Assembly (NCBI GenBank): GCA_029256035.1
Contig: JAQSYR010000002.1
Span: 1 to 45,410 of the forward strand
Source of the DNA: Anaerocolumna sp.
GTDB taxonomy: Bacteria; Bacillota; Clostridia; Lachnospirales; Lachnospiraceae
DNA length: 45,410 nt
Direction of reading: 5' to 3'
The translations under genes were made by a program, and so were the position numbers. A model generated the notes under the pieces. That model made no database searches. It was given only the letters and a program-made list of their open reading frames with translations, and was not told where the DNA came from. Below are positions 18,996 through 27,883 of this stretch, piece after piece (within the stretch, counting starts at the first letter, position 1; each line of letters starts with the position of its first letter).

Positions 18996-19047
18996 TACCA
19001 GTTATCATCATAACCGTTATGGTTAAGAAGGTAACTGGTATTTTATT
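18996..19047 (+). terminator. terminator after the NlpC/P60 gene
   Basis: TACCAGTTA (18996-19004) pairs with TAACTGGTA (19032-19040). A smaller AACC/GGTT stem forms inside, and the tail reads TTTTATT. Confidence 0.75.
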
Positions 19048-19085
19048 ACTATTTTTAAAAGAAGGCATGCTAATATATCAAGAAG

Positions 19086-19156
19086 TTATCCACAATTAAA
19101 AACCCTTGTTTTTTCAATAATAGAAGTTATACACTAAGTTATCCACATTATCCACA
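19086..19156 (+). other. cluster of DnaA boxes
   Basis: Within 71 bp there are three perfect DnaA boxes TTATCCACA (19086-19094, 19139-19147, 19148-19156) and one near-perfect box TTATACACT (19127-19135, last base differs). All face the same way, and the last two are directly abutted. The flanks are AT-rich. There is no dnaA, dnaN or rpmH gene nearby, so this is not the usual Firmicutes oriC setting. It resembles the DnaA-box clusters outside oriC described in Bacillus subtilis. The remaining bases of the gene-free stretch 18977-19557 hold a terminator, this cluster, a small inverted repeat at 19385-19406 and the hpf promoter. Confidence 0.75.
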
Positions 19157-19384
19157 TAGTGTAACCACTGCTGTCGAATGTAAACAAGCTGTCAAGGTAG
19201 AATATTTGTTTTGTAAATTGTGATAAATTAGACAAAAAATGAAGTGTTTTATATTACAATTGCAGGTATGATTATTGTCAAATAAAAAAGAAATTTGTAA
19301 GGAAAATAATAAGAATTTGACGAAAGTTTGCGACTTTAAGACGAAAAATTAAGTTATTTAATACTTTATGTAAAAATTAGTCCT

Positions 19385-19406
19385 TTTGACCTAGTTCCTG
19401 GTCAAA
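19385..19406. repeat. short inverted repeat upstream of hpf
   Basis: TTTGACC (19385-19391) and GGTCAAA (19400-19406) form a 7-bp inverted repeat with an 8-nt loop. It lies about 80 bp upstream of the -35 of the hpf promoter. A regulator site is possible but there is no further support. Confidence 0.35.
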
Positions 19407-19484
19407 GAAAAAAAGCATTCTAGTAACCTGTATTTTGATCAAATAATAGGAGAAATACTTTGTACAATCCAATGGGGAAATTGC

Positions 19485-19513
19485 TTGTCACTGTAGTTAC
19501 CATGTGTTATAAT
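19485..19513 (+). promoter_or_regulatory. promoter of hpf
   Basis: TTGTCA (19485-19490), a 17-bp spacer and TATAAT (19508-19513), with the extended -10 form TGTTATAAT. The leader is about 37 nt. No sigma-B-type or sigma-H-type alternative was seen. Confidence 0.7.
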
Positions 19514-19557
19514 ATAAGTACGATATAAGAATAGAAAGTCAAAAGGAGTTGGTCATT

Positions 19558-20085
19558 ATGCGTTATATCATTAGCGGTAAAAATATTGAGGTTACTGAGG
19601 GTCTAAAAAGTGCAGTTTATGAAAAAATAGGTAAGCTCGAGAGATATTTTACTCCTGACACAGAAATACATGTAACAATGAATGTTGAAAAGGAAAGGCA
19701 AAAAATTGAAGTAACCATTCCTATGAAGGGTACTATCATCCGAGCAGAACAAAGTAGTAATGATATGTATGTATCAATTGATTTAGTAGAAGAAATCATC
19801 GAACGTCAGTTAAGAAAATATAAGAATAAGATTATCGAACAAAAACAATCTGCAGCAAGTTTGAATCAGTCATTTGTAGAGGATGACTATAGTGAAGATG
19901 ATTCTATCAAAATTATAAGAACCAAAAAGTTTGCCATTAAGCCAATGGATCCTGAGGAAGCTTGCGTTCAGATGGAATTATTAGGACACAATTTCTTTGT
20001 TTATCGTAATGCTGATACAGATGAAGTAAATGTAGTATATAAGCGTAAAGGTAATACTTATGGTTTAATTGAACCAGAAATTTAA
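19558..20085 (+). CDS. hpf: ribosome hibernation-promoting factor, long form
   Basis: HPF binds the 30S decoding region and drives pairing of idle ribosomes into 100S dimers in stationary phase. The 175-aa product is the long form typical of Firmicutes: an N-terminal HPF/YfiA domain (about 1-100, MRYIISGKNIEVTEGLK) joined by an acidic linker (EDDYSEDDS) to a C-terminal dimerisation domain (about 120-175, IIRTKKFAIKPMDPEEAC and NVVYKRKGNTYGLIEP). The start ATG 19558 is 9 nt after AAAGGAG; an upstream TTG at 19549 touches the binding site and cannot be used. It lies upstream of secA, as in many Firmicutes, but a strong terminator separates them. Confidence 0.95.
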   Translation: MRYIISGKNIEVTEGLKSAVYEKIGKLERYFTPDTEIHVTMNVEKERQKIEVTIPMKGTIIRAEQSSNDMYVSIDLVEEIIERQLRKYKNKIIEQKQSAASLNQSFVEDDYSEDDSIKIIRTKKFAIKPMDPEEACVQMELLGHNFFVYRNADTDEVNVVYKRKGNTYGLIEPEI

Positions 20086-20129
20086 GCCTTACTATTCTAA
20101 TATAATTTAAAGATAGTGGCAGTATTAGT

Positions 20130-20202
20130 GCTATCGCATCAAGGATTCTGTGAGAAACACAAGTGAAACGTTTCTCTTTGAACTTGATGCGGTAGCTTTT
20201 TT
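20130..20202 (+). terminator. rho-independent terminator after hpf
   Basis: GCTATCGCATCAAG (20130-20143) pairs with CTTGATGCGGTAGC (20183-20196), 14 bp with one G-T pair. Inside it GAGAAAC pairs with GTTTCTC. A T6 tail follows at 20197-20202. Confidence 0.9.
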
Positions 20203-20246
20203 ACTTTCTTCTTCTCCCAAGTAATGTTAACAAAAAAGAAAAAGTG

Positions 20247-20275
20247 TTGAATAGTATCTATGTAAATGATACAAT
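20247..20275 (+). promoter_or_regulatory. promoter of secA
   Basis: TTGAAT (20247-20252), a 17-bp spacer and TACAAT (20270-20275), 75 bp before the secA start codon. Confidence 0.6.
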
Positions 20276-20349
20276 ATAGGTTGAAATGTTATGTACTGTA
20301 AATGAGGGTAGAGATTAATAAGAAACTAACTAGTAGGAGTGAAATAAAT

Positions 20350-22917
20350 ATGAGTTTAGTAAAAAAGATTTTTGGAACACATAGTGAAAGAGAATTAAAA
20401 AGAATAATTCCTATTGTAGATAAGATTGAAGCATTAGAGCCTACTATGGAGAAATTGTCAGATGATGAGCTAAAGAATAAAACAGTTGAATTTAAAAATA
20501 GACTTAAAAATGGAGAAACCCTTGATAACCTTATGGTGGAAGCTTATGCAGTAGTAAGGGAAGCTTCAAAGAGAGTTTTGGGAATGAGACATTTCCGGGT
20601 ACAGTTAATGGGTGGTATTATCTTACATCAGGGAAGAATCACAGAAATGCGTACTGGCGAAGGTAAAACCCTGGTTTCTACCCTTCCAGCATACTTAAAT
20701 GCATTAACTGGCGACGGAGTTCATATTGTAACAGTTAATGATTACTTAGCAAAACGTGATGCTGAGTGGATGGGGCAGATTCATGAGTTCTTAGGACTTA
20801 AGGTCGGAGTTATTTTAAACAGTATGAATAACGACGAGAGAAGAGAAGCATATAATTGTGATATTACTTATGCTACCAACAACGAATTAGGATTTGATTA
20901 TCTAAGAGATAATATGGTTATTTATAAAGAGCAGCTGGTTCAAAGAGGACTACACTTTGCTGTCATCGATGAAGTTGACTCTGTTTTAATTGATGAAGCC
21001 AGAACTCCCCTTATTATATCTGGGCAGAGCGGCAAATCCACGAAACTTTATGAAGCCTGTGATATTCTTGCGGGACAATTGGTTCGTGGTAAAGTAAGCG
21101 CTGAATTAACTAAAATGGCTGCATTAATGAAAGAAGAAATCGAAGAAACCGGCGACTTTGTTGTAAATGAAAAAGATAAAAATGTAAACTTAACAGAACA
21201 AGGTGTTAAGAAAGTAGAAAACTTCTTTAACTTAGAAAATCTTGCAGATCCTGAAAACCTTGAAATCCAGCATAACATTATCTTGGCACTTCGTGCTCAT
21301 AACTTAATGTTCCGTGATAAAGATTATGTGGTAAAAGATGATGAGGTATTAATTGTAGATGAATTTACGGGACGTATTATGCCAGGCAGACGTTATTCTG
21401 ACGGATTACATCAGGCAATTGAAGCAAAGGAAAAAGTTAAGGTAAAGAGAGAAAGTAAAACTCTTGCTACTATTACTTTCCAGAACTTCTTTAATAAATA
21501 CGATAAAAAATGTGGTATGACTGGTACTGCATTAACAGAAGAAAAAGAATTTAGAGATATCTATGGCATGGATGTTATAGAGGTTCCTACCAATCTGCCC
21601 ATTGCACGTATAGATAGACAGGATGCTGTTTATAAAACAAAAAGAGAAAAACTAAACGCAGTTATCAATGAAATTATTGAATCTCACCAGAAAGGTCAGC
21701 CGGTACTGGTAGGTACTATTACAATTGAATCTTCCGAAGAGATCAGCGAACATCTAAAGAAAAAAGGTGTTCCTCATAAGGTGCTGAATGCAAAGTTCCA
21801 TGAATTAGAAGCTGAGATTATAGCAGACGCAGGTCAGCCAGGAGTTGTAACTATTGCAACTAATATGGCAGGCCGTGGTACTGATATTAAGCTTGGTGAA
21901 GGAGTAAAAGAAAATGGTGGTTTAAAGATTATTGGTACAGAACGTCATGAGTCCAGACGTATTGATAATCAGTTAAGAGGTCGTGCCGGACGTCAGGGTG
22001 ATCCTGGTGAATCCCGCTTCTTCATTTCTCTTGAAGATGACTTAATGCGCTTATTTGGTTCTGAAAGACTTATGGGTATGTTTAATTCTCTAGGTTTGCC
22101 AGAAGGTGAACAGATTGAGCATAAGATGCTTAGTAATGCAATAGAAAAAGCCCAGATGCGTATAGAAAGTAACAACTTTGGTATTCGTAAGAACCTCTTA
22201 GAATATGATCAGGTAAATAATGATCAGCGTGAAATTATCTATGCTGAGAGAAGAAGAGTACTTGATGGGGAAAGCATGAGAGATGTAATCTATAAGATGA
22301 TTACTGATACTGTTGAAAAGTCCGTTAACACTTGTATAAGTGAAGATCAGTCACCGGTTGATTGGGATATTAATGAACTTAATAATTTACTATTACCAAT
22401 CATTCCTCTTGAGCCAATAACAGAAGAACAAATAAAAAATCTTAAGAAGAATACACTGATTCAACAGTTAAAAGAAGATGCAGTGAAGCTTTATGAAGAA
22501 AAAGAAGCAGAATTCCCAGAAAAAGAACAGTTAAGAGAATTAGAAAGAGTCATTCTGTTAAAAGTCATTGATAGAAAATGGATGGATCATATTGATGATA
22601 TGGACCAACTTCGTCAAGGTATTGGACTTCAGGCATACGGACAGAAAAATCCTTTAGTAGAGTATAAATTCATGGGATTTGAAATGTTTGATGAAATGAT
22701 TGAATCAATTAATGAAGATACCGTGAAGGCATTGATGCATGTTAGAATTGAACAAAAAGTAGAACGTGAGCAGGTTGCAAAAGTAACCGGAACCAATAAG
22801 GATGACTCTGTTGCACAAGGACCGGTAAAAAGAGTTGGTAAGAAAATACAACCTAACGATCCATGTCCATGTGGAAGCGGCAAAAAGTATAAACACTGCC
22901 ACGGTAAGAATTCCTAG
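20350..22917 (+). CDS. secA: preprotein translocase ATPase SecA
   Basis: SecA is the cytoplasmic motor that pushes preproteins through SecYEG. The 855-aa product begins [19 protein letters not shown] and has Walker A MRTGEGKT, the DEAD-type [16 protein letters not shown], the preprotein crosslinking domain (about 230-370), the second nucleotide-binding domain with [13 protein letters not shown] and [13 protein letters not shown], the helical scaffold, and a C-terminal zinc-binding tail [14 protein letters not shown], which contacts SecB or ribosomes in other species. The start ATG 20350 follows AGGAGTG. An upstream in-frame ATG at 20302 lacks a binding site. It is followed 26 bp later by prfB, the common secA-prfB pair. 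Confidence 0.97.
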   Translation: MSLVKKIFGTHSERELKRIIPIVDKIEALEPTMEKLSDDELKNKTVEFKNRLKNGETLDNLMVEAYAVVREASKRVLGMRHFRVQLMGGIILHQGRITEMRTGEGKTLVSTLPAYLNALTGDGVHIVTVNDYLAKRDAEWMGQIHEFLGLKVGVILNSMNNDERREAYNCDITYATNNELGFDYLRDNMVIYKEQLVQRGLHFAVIDEVDSVLIDEARTPLIISGQSGKSTKLYEACDILAGQLVRGKVSAELTKMAALMKEEIEETGDFVVNEKDKNVNLTEQGVKKVENFFNLENLADPENLEIQHNIILALRAHNLMFRDKDYVVKDDEVLIVDEFTGRIMPGRRYSDGLHQAIEAKEKVKVKRESKTLATITFQNFFNKYDKKCGMTGTALTEEKEFRDIYGMDVIEVPTNLPIARIDRQDAVYKTKREKLNAVINEIIESHQKGQPVLVGTITIESSEEISEHLKKKGVPHKVLNAKFHELEAEIIADAGQPGVVTIATNMAGRGTDIKLGEGVKENGGLKIIGTERHESRRIDNQLRGRAGRQGDPGESRFFISLEDDLMRLFGSERLMGMFNSLGLPEGEQIEHKMLSNAIEKAQMRIESNNFGIRKNLLEYDQVNNDQREIIYAERRRVLDGESMRDVIYKMITDTVEKSVNTCISEDQSPVDWDINELNNLLLPIIPLEPITEEQIKNLKKNTLIQQLKEDAVKLYEEKEAEFPEKEQLRELERVILLKVIDRKWMDHIDDMDQLRQGIGLQAYGQKNPLVEYKFMGFEMFDEMIESINEDTVKALMHVRIEQKVEREQVAKVTGTNKDDSVAQGPVKRVGKKIQPNDPCPCGSGKKYKHCHGKNS

Positions 22918-22943
22918 AATAAAAGAGGAAAGAGGTGAAGTAA

Positions 22944-24081
22944 TTGGTTGAGTTGGATCAATTTAAATATACACTAAGTGGCTATGAAAAACCTTTACTT
23001 GAAGTGAGGGATTCACTTTGACCTGTTAAATAAGCAGGAAAGAGTCACAATGCTTGAACGCATTATGGAGGAATCAAACTTTTGGGATAACGCAGATAAG
23101 GCCCAAGGGTATGTAAAAGAATTAAAGAATTTAAAAGATATAATAGAAGAATACAATTCTTTAAAAAGAAATTATGAGGATATAGAAACACTAATTGAAA
23201 TGGCATATGAAGAGAATGATGCTACTTTGCTTTCGGAAATAGAGGAAACATTAAAAACCTTTATCAGTGATTTTGAAGAGCTCCGTCTAAATACCTTGTT
23301 ATCTGATGAATATGATAAATATAACGCAATTCTGACACTACATGCGGGGGCAGGAGGAACGGAAAGCTGTGACTGGGCCAGCATGCTTAGCAGAATGTAT
23401 CAAAAATGGGCAGATAAAAAAGGTTATAGTGTTGAGATATTAGATTTTTTAGATGGAGAAGAAGCCGGCTTAAAGTCTGTTACAATTCAGATTAGTGGTC
23501 TAAATGCTTATGGGCATTTAAAATCGGAACGTGGCGTACACCGTCTGGTTCGTATCTCCCCTTTTAATGCGGCAGGCAAAAGGCAGACCTCTTTTGTATC
23601 CTGTGATGTAATGCCTGACATTGAAGAAGATACAGGTATAGAAATTGATGAAACAGAGTTAAGAATTGATACCTACCGGTCAAGTGGTGCAGGTGGTCAG
23701 CATGTTAACAAAACATCCTCTGCTATACGTATTACCCATATTCCAACAGGCATTGTAGTCCAATGCCAAAATGAACGCTCCCAGTTTCAGAATAAAGATA
23801 AAGCTATGCAGATGTTAAAGGCCAAGCTATATTTATTAAAGCAGCAGGAGAACAAAGAAAAAGAATCTGGTATACGAGGCGAAATTAAAGAAATCGGTTG
23901 GGGAAATCAAATACGCTCCTATGTAATGCAGCCATATACAATGGTGAAAGATCATAGAACCAATATGGAGATAGGCAATACTGGAAGTGTATTAGACGGG
24001 AATATAGATCCCTTTATCAATGCGTATCTTTCCTGGAATAGTATTAACAATACAAATGCTATACAAAGTGAAAATTTATAA
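22944..24081 (+). CDS. prfB: peptide chain release factor 2, made by programmed +1 frameshift
   Basis: RF2 terminates translation at UGA and UAA. The gene is in two frames: codons 1-25 (22944-23018, starting TTG after AGAGGTGA) end at an in-frame UGA (23019-23021), and the main frame resumes at GAC (23020) to 24081, giving 378 aa in total. The slippery site is CTT TGA C with an SD-like GTGAGGG just upstream, the standard autoregulatory signal by which low RF2 favours the shift. The main frame has the RF2 codon-recognition tripeptide SPF (VRISPFNAAGKRQT) and the catalytic GGQ (SGAGGQHVNKTSSA). It is not a broken gene. Confidence 0.95.
23004..23022 (+). promoter_or_regulatory. prfB programmed frameshift site
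   Basis: The site comprises GTGAGGG (SD-like, 23004-23010), a short spacer, and CTT TGA C with the UGA at 23019-23021. Reading shifts +1 from CUU to UUU so that GAC is decoded next. This is the classic RF2 autoregulatory recoding element. The spacer between the SD-like element and CTT is a few bases longer than in the Escherichia coli version. Confidence 0.92.
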
Positions 24082-24116
24082 AGCATAAATTAACAAAAGA
24101 CAAGGGAGGAAAACAA

Positions 24117-24596
24117 ATGGCTGAAAAAATGCTTACCAACGAAACGAAGCAAGTCATTTTTGCCTTAGGAGATGAAGAGTATGGATTAGATATTATGATT
24201 GTAAATGCAATTGAAAAGTATACTGACATTGTTCGTATACCAAATGCACCCTCCTATATCCATGGAATCATTAATCTTCGGGGCGAGGTAATTCCAGTAT
24301 ATAATTTACGAATGAAATTTGGCCTTGCAGAAAAAGCAGTGGATGAAAATTCAAAATTAATCGTTGCCAGAACCAATAATATGAAAATGGCATATGAAGT
24401 TGATGAAGTAAAAGGGATCATGGAAATTCCAGGGGCTAATATTAGTGAAACACCAATTATTGTTAGAAGTTCTGCAACTTCCTATATGAAAAATGTTGCC
24501 AATATTAGTGGAAGAATGATTATATTACTTGACCATGATGGTATTGTATCCGAAAAAGAACTTGAAAAAATCGAGGATTTACTAGCAGAGCAATAA
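24117..24596 (+). CDS. cheW: CheW-like chemotaxis coupling protein
   Basis: CheW bridges chemoreceptors to the kinase CheA. The 159-aa product is a single CheW domain: QVIFALGDEEYGLDIMIVNAIEKY at its start (read as strands 1 and 2), the receptor-binding IHGIINLRGEVIPVYNLR, and VDEVKGIMEIP toward the end. The start ATG follows GGGAGG. It stands alone between prfB and a terminator, away from cheA or receptor genes, which suggests an accessory adaptor. It could also serve a CheV-like or non-motility signalling complex. With flhO, flhP and yvyF it supports a motile organism. Confidence 0.9.
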   Translation: MAEKMLTNETKQVIFALGDEEYGLDIMIVNAIEKYTDIVRIPNAPSYIHGIINLRGEVIPVYNLRMKFGLAEKAVDENSKLIVARTNNMKMAYEVDEVKGIMEIPGANISETPIIVRSSATSYMKNVANISGRMIILLDHDGIVSEKELEKIEDLLAEQ

Positions 24597-24611
24597 AAAA
24601 TAGTATAAATT

Positions 24612-24652
24612 AAAGGGTTTGTCTCATTAAAATTGGGGCAGACTCTTTCTTA
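24612..24652 (+). terminator. terminator after cheW
   Basis: AAAGGGTTTGTC (24612-24623) pairs with GGCAGACTCTTT (24637-24648), 12 bp with three G-T pairs, followed by CTTATTG. The U-tract is modest. Confidence 0.65.
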
Positions 24653-24696
24653 TTGTATGCAAACAGTATTATTTTGAATAATTATTTAAAAAACAG

Positions 24697-24725
24697 TTGC
24701 ATTAATGCATAAAGTATGTTAAGAT
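24697..24725 (+). promoter_or_regulatory. promoter with overlapping palindrome, before the amino-acid operon
   Basis: TTGCAT (24697-24702), a 17-bp spacer and TAAGAT (24720-24725), with an extended -10 TG at 24717-24718. A perfect 12-bp palindrome, TGCATTAATGCA (24698-24709), covers most of the -35 element, the usual place for a repressor operator. The downstream PheB-like protein has a helix-turn-helix and an ACT domain, so it might act here; that is inference. Confidence 0.5.
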
Positions 24726-24794
24726 ATCTTCCTGTGAAAGACATGTGTTTTCGAGGCAAAAACATAATATAATCTGTTTCTGGGGGATAAATGA

Positions 24795-25235
24795 ATGGAT
24801 GAAGGTAAGTATTATATTGTTAAGAAAAAAGCAGTGCCTGAAGTTTTATTAAAAGTAGTTGAAGCAAAGCATTTACTGGATTCTGAGAAGGTTTTAACTG
24901 TTCAGGAAGCCTCTGATATGGTTGGAATCAGCAGAAGTTCTTTCTATAAATATAAAGATGATATTTTCCCGTTTCATGAGAATGCCAGAGGTAAAACAAT
25001 AACCTTTATGCTTCAAGTGGATGATAAGCCAGGATTATTGTCTACGGTGCTTAATCGTGTGGCTAAGCATAATGCCAATATATTAACAATACATCAGAGT
25101 ATTCCGGTGAATGGAATTGCATCCTTAACACTTAGCATTGAGATATCACCACAAACAGTGGATGCATCCAATATTTTTGAAGATATAGAAAGTATTGACG
25201 GAATACATTATCTTAAAATACTGGCAAGAGAATAA
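24795..25235 (+). CDS. pheB: ACT domain protein, PheB/UPF0735 family
   Basis: The 146-aa product has an N-terminal helix-turn-helix-like segment (about residues 36-56, LTVQEASDMVGISRSSFYKY) and a C-terminal ACT domain (about 70-145, FMLQVDDKPGLLSTVLNRVA). ACT domains bind amino acids, so it is probably an amino-acid-responsive regulator. In Bacillus subtilis PheB is encoded next to pheA; here it heads a unit with homoserine dehydrogenase, a proposed homoserine kinase and aspartokinase. That context suggests a link to threonine, methionine or lysine synthesis. The start ATG 24795 follows GGGGG; the ATG at 24791 opens a frame that stops at once. Confidence 0.85.
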   Translation: MDEGKYYIVKKKAVPEVLLKVVEAKHLLDSEKVLTVQEASDMVGISRSSFYKYKDDIFPFHENARGKTITFMLQVDDKPGLLSTVLNRVAKHNANILTIHQSIPVNGIASLTLSIEISPQTVDASNIFEDIESIDGIHYLKILARE

Positions 25236-25250
25236 AAGAAAAGATTTATT

Positions 25251-25271
25251 GGTCTCCTACCTTTGGAGACC
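25251..25271 (+). promoter_or_regulatory. hairpin between pheB and hom
   Basis: GGTCTCC (25251-25257) and GGAGACC (25265-25271) form a perfect 7-bp stem with a 7-nt loop. No T-tract follows, so it is more likely an attenuating or mRNA-processing structure than a full terminator. Confidence 0.4.
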
Positions 25272-25314
25272 TATTAACAAATATAGATTTAGCTAGGACT
25301 GAAAGGAGTTTAAC

Positions 25315-26532
25315 ATGATAAACATAGCAATTTTAGGATACGGCACCATAGGATCTGGTGTTGTTGAGGTACTTGGACTTAATGGAGACAGCATTAGCAA
25401 AAAATGTGGCCATGAGATAAACATTAAGTATATTTTAGACTTAAAAGATTTTCCGGGGACACCCATTGAAAATAAAATAGTACACGATTTTAATATTATT
25501 GCAAATGACCCGGAGATTAAGATAGTTGTTGAAGTTATGGGAGGTGTAGAGCCTGCCTATAGTTTTGTAAAAGAAGCAATCTTAAGAGGAAAGAGTGTTT
25601 GTACTTCCAATAAAGAACTGGTTGCAAAGCATGGGGCTGAACTGTTAGCTCTATCTAAAGAACAAAAAGTAAACTTCCTGTTTGAGGCTAGTGTTGGAGG
25701 TGGTATTCCAATTATCCGTCCACTAAACCAGTCTTTAACAGCAGATGAAATTGAAGAGATTACTGGTATTTTAAATGGAACAACAAATTATATTCTTTCA
25801 AAAATGACAGATGAAGGAGCAGATTTTGATGCTACTTTAAAAGAGGCACAGGCAAAAGGTTATGCAGAACGTCATCCAGAAGCAGATATTGAAGGTTATG
25901 ATGCCTGCAGAAAAATTGCAATTCTTTCTTCTCTGGCCTTTGGAATGCAGGTTGATTTTGAAGATATTTATACAGAAGGTATTACTAAAATAACGCAAAC
26001 GGATATTATGTATGGAAAAGCATTAGGAGCTAAAATCAAATTATTAGGTACCAGTAAAAAAGAAGGGAACCATGTTTATGCTATGGTAGCACCAATGATG
26101 ATTTTCCAAAACCATCCGCTGTATAGTGTAAACGATGTATTTAATGGAATCTTTGTAAGAGGAAACGTTATTGGTGATGTTATGTTTTATGGTAGCGGTG
26201 CAGGTAAACTGCCAACAGCAAGTGCAGTAGTAGCCGATGTGGTTGATGCAGCTAAACATCTAGGTACAAACATTATGACAATCTGGAGCAGCAAAAAACT
26301 TGAACTTTCCAGTATCACCCATGCAAAACATAAATTCTTTGTAAGAATTGCAGATAAGGATGCTTCAGTAAAAGAAAAGGTAAAAGAATTATTTGGAGAA
26401 GTCCAAGAGGTATTTGCAGAAGGTGTGGATAATGAATATGCATTTATTACCCAACCTATTGATGAAGAAACTTATGCAAAAAATGCTTCTCAAATAGATA
26501 ACATTGTAAGTAATATTAGAGTTAGATCATAA
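25315..26532 (+). CDS. hom: homoserine dehydrogenase
   Basis: This enzyme reduces aspartate semialdehyde to homoserine, the branch point to threonine and methionine. The 405-aa product has the Rossmann NAD(P)-binding motif ILGYGTIGSGVVEV (residues 6-19), the catalytic region with CTSNKELVAKHG near residue 100, the substrate signature ILNGTTNYILSKM followed by AQAKGYAE..PEADIEG, and a C-terminal ACT domain (from about residue 335) that fits feedback inhibition by threonine. The start ATG 25315 follows AAAGGAG. It is monofunctional; aspartokinase is encoded separately downstream. Confidence 0.94.
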   Translation: MINIAILGYGTIGSGVVEVLGLNGDSISKKCGHEINIKYILDLKDFPGTPIENKIVHDFNIIANDPEIKIVVEVMGGVEPAYSFVKEAILRGKSVCTSNKELVAKHGAELLALSKEQKVNFLFEASVGGGIPIIRPLNQSLTADEIEEITGILNGTTNYILSKMTDEGADFDATLKEAQAKGYAERHPEADIEGYDACRKIAILSSLAFGMQVDFEDIYTEGITKITQTDIMYGKALGAKIKLLGTSKKEGNHVYAMVAPMMIFQNHPLYSVNDVFNGIFVRGNVIGDVMFYGSGAGKLPTASAVVADVVDAAKHLGTNIMTIWSSKKLELSSITHAKHKFFVRIADKDASVKEKVKELFGEVQEVFAEGVDNEYAFITQPIDEETYAKNASQIDNIVSNIRVRS

Positions 26533-26621
26533 TTTATTAAAATAGTAATGTAATAAATACAAAAGTATTAAATATTAAAATCATTAAAGCATGACTTGGA
26601 TAAAAAGTCAGGAGGATAAAG

Positions 26622-27821
26622 ATGAAATATGTTATTATCTTAGGAGATGGCATGTCAGATGAACCCATTGAATTATTAGGGGGCAAAACTCCTTTAGAAT
26701 ATGCAACTACACCTACCATGGATGCTATATCCCAAATGGCTGAGATTGGACTTTGCCATACCATACCGGAAGGCATGAAACCGGGAAGTGATACAGCCAA
26801 TCTATCCGTTTTGGGTTATGATCCAAAACAGTATTATACGGGAAGATCACCTTTAGAAGCCTTAAGCATTGGGGTGGATATGAAGTCAACGGATATTGCA
26901 CTGCGGTGTAATATTGTTACCCTATCGGATGATAATTTACCCTATGAAGAAAAGTCCATTATTGACCATAGTTCCAGCGAAATATCAACAGAAGATGCAG
27001 CTGTATTATTAGAAGCAGTAAGACAGGTACTGGAAACTGATACATACAAGTATTATGTAGGGACAAGCTATCGTCATCTGACAATCTGGGATAAAGGGGA
27101 AGTGGTAGATTTAACACCGCCTCACGATATCTTAGGAAAAGTCATTGGTTCCTACCTGCCTGAGGATAAGAATTTAAAAGAAATGATGAGAAAAAGTTAT
27201 GAAATTTTAAATGAACATCCACTGAATATAGATAGGGCAAAAAAAGGTTTAAACAAAGCCAATTCCCTATGGTTTTGGGGTGCTGGAACAAGGCCTGCAC
27301 TAACTTCATTTGAAGAAAAGTTTGGGAAAAAGGGTGTTATGATTTCTGCTGTGGATTTATTAAAAGGAATTGCAGTTGGTGCTGACATGAAAGTAGTAGA
27401 AGTGGAAGGCGCTGATGGTACCCTTCACACAAACTATGAAGGAAAAGCCAGAGCAGCAGTACAGGAACTATTAGATAATAATTATGATTTTGCATATATT
27501 CATGTAGAAGCGCCCGATGAAATGGGGCATCAAGGTAGTACCATGAATAAAATAAAAGCAATAGAATATTTAGATGAAAGAGTGATAAAGATACTAAAAG
27601 AGGAGTTGGACCAAAGGGGTGCTGAGTACAGACTACTGGTTATGCCAGATCATCCGACGCCAATTGCATGTAGAACCCATACGAGTGATCCGGTTCCTTA
27701 TATGCTTTTTGACAGCACAAAAACTTTGGTATCCAATCTTTTATATAATGAGGCTGACGCGAAACGTAGTGGAAACGTAGTAGACAATGGATACGAAATG
27801 ATTCATAAATTATTTGCATAA
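26622..27821 (+). CDS. ApgM-family phosphoglycerate mutase-like protein, proposed homoserine kinase
   Basis: The 399-aa product belongs to the archaeal-type cofactor-independent phosphoglycerate mutase family in the alkaline-phosphatase superfamily: MKYVIILGDGMSDEP with the metal ligand Asp9, GSDTANLSVLGYDP with the nucleophile-type Ser/Thr near residues 56-58, and C-terminal metal motifs HVEAPDEMGHQG and MPDHPTP. A subgroup of this family (TIGR02535) is proposed to replace homoserine kinase where it is encoded with threonine-synthesis genes. Here it lies between homoserine dehydrogenase and aspartokinase and no classical ThrB (GHMP) gene is seen, so that role is more likely than glycolysis. 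The start ATG follows AGGAGG at 26612-26617. Confidence 0.85.
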   Translation: MKYVIILGDGMSDEPIELLGGKTPLEYATTPTMDAISQMAEIGLCHTIPEGMKPGSDTANLSVLGYDPKQYYTGRSPLEALSIGVDMKSTDIALRCNIVTLSDDNLPYEEKSIIDHSSSEISTEDAAVLLEAVRQVLETDTYKYYVGTSYRHLTIWDKGEVVDLTPPHDILGKVIGSYLPEDKNLKEMMRKSYEILNEHPLNIDRAKKGLNKANSLWFWGAGTRPALTSFEEKFGKKGVMISAVDLLKGIAVGADMKVVEVEGADGTLHTNYEGKARAAVQELLDNNYDFAYIHVEAPDEMGHQGSTMNKIKAIEYLDERVIKILKEELDQRGAEYRLLVMPDHPTPIACRTHTSDPVPYMLFDSTKTLVSNLLYNEADAKRSGNVVDNGYEMIHKLFA

Positions 27822-27883
27822 TTATTATAATTTTTAGCTTATTATCTTCGATGATATAGAGTAAAAATAGTAGGAGGCATAGT

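Noticed and set aside
19086-19156. Chromosomal origin of replication (oriC)
   Set aside because: No dnaA, dnaN or rpmH is nearby; boxes alone do not establish an origin. Reported only as a DnaA-box cluster.
22944-23048. prfB as a disrupted gene
   Set aside because: The in-frame UGA is at the classic CTT TGA C recoding site, so it is programmed frameshifting.
24653-24794. T-box or other riboswitch upstream of the pheB-hom operon
   Set aside because: The T-box sequence with the AGGGTGG core is absent and the leader is too short for the known amino-acid riboswitches.
27822-27883. Lysine riboswitch upstream of lysC
   Set aside because: The gap is only 62 bp, too short for the approximately 170-nt lysine aptamer.
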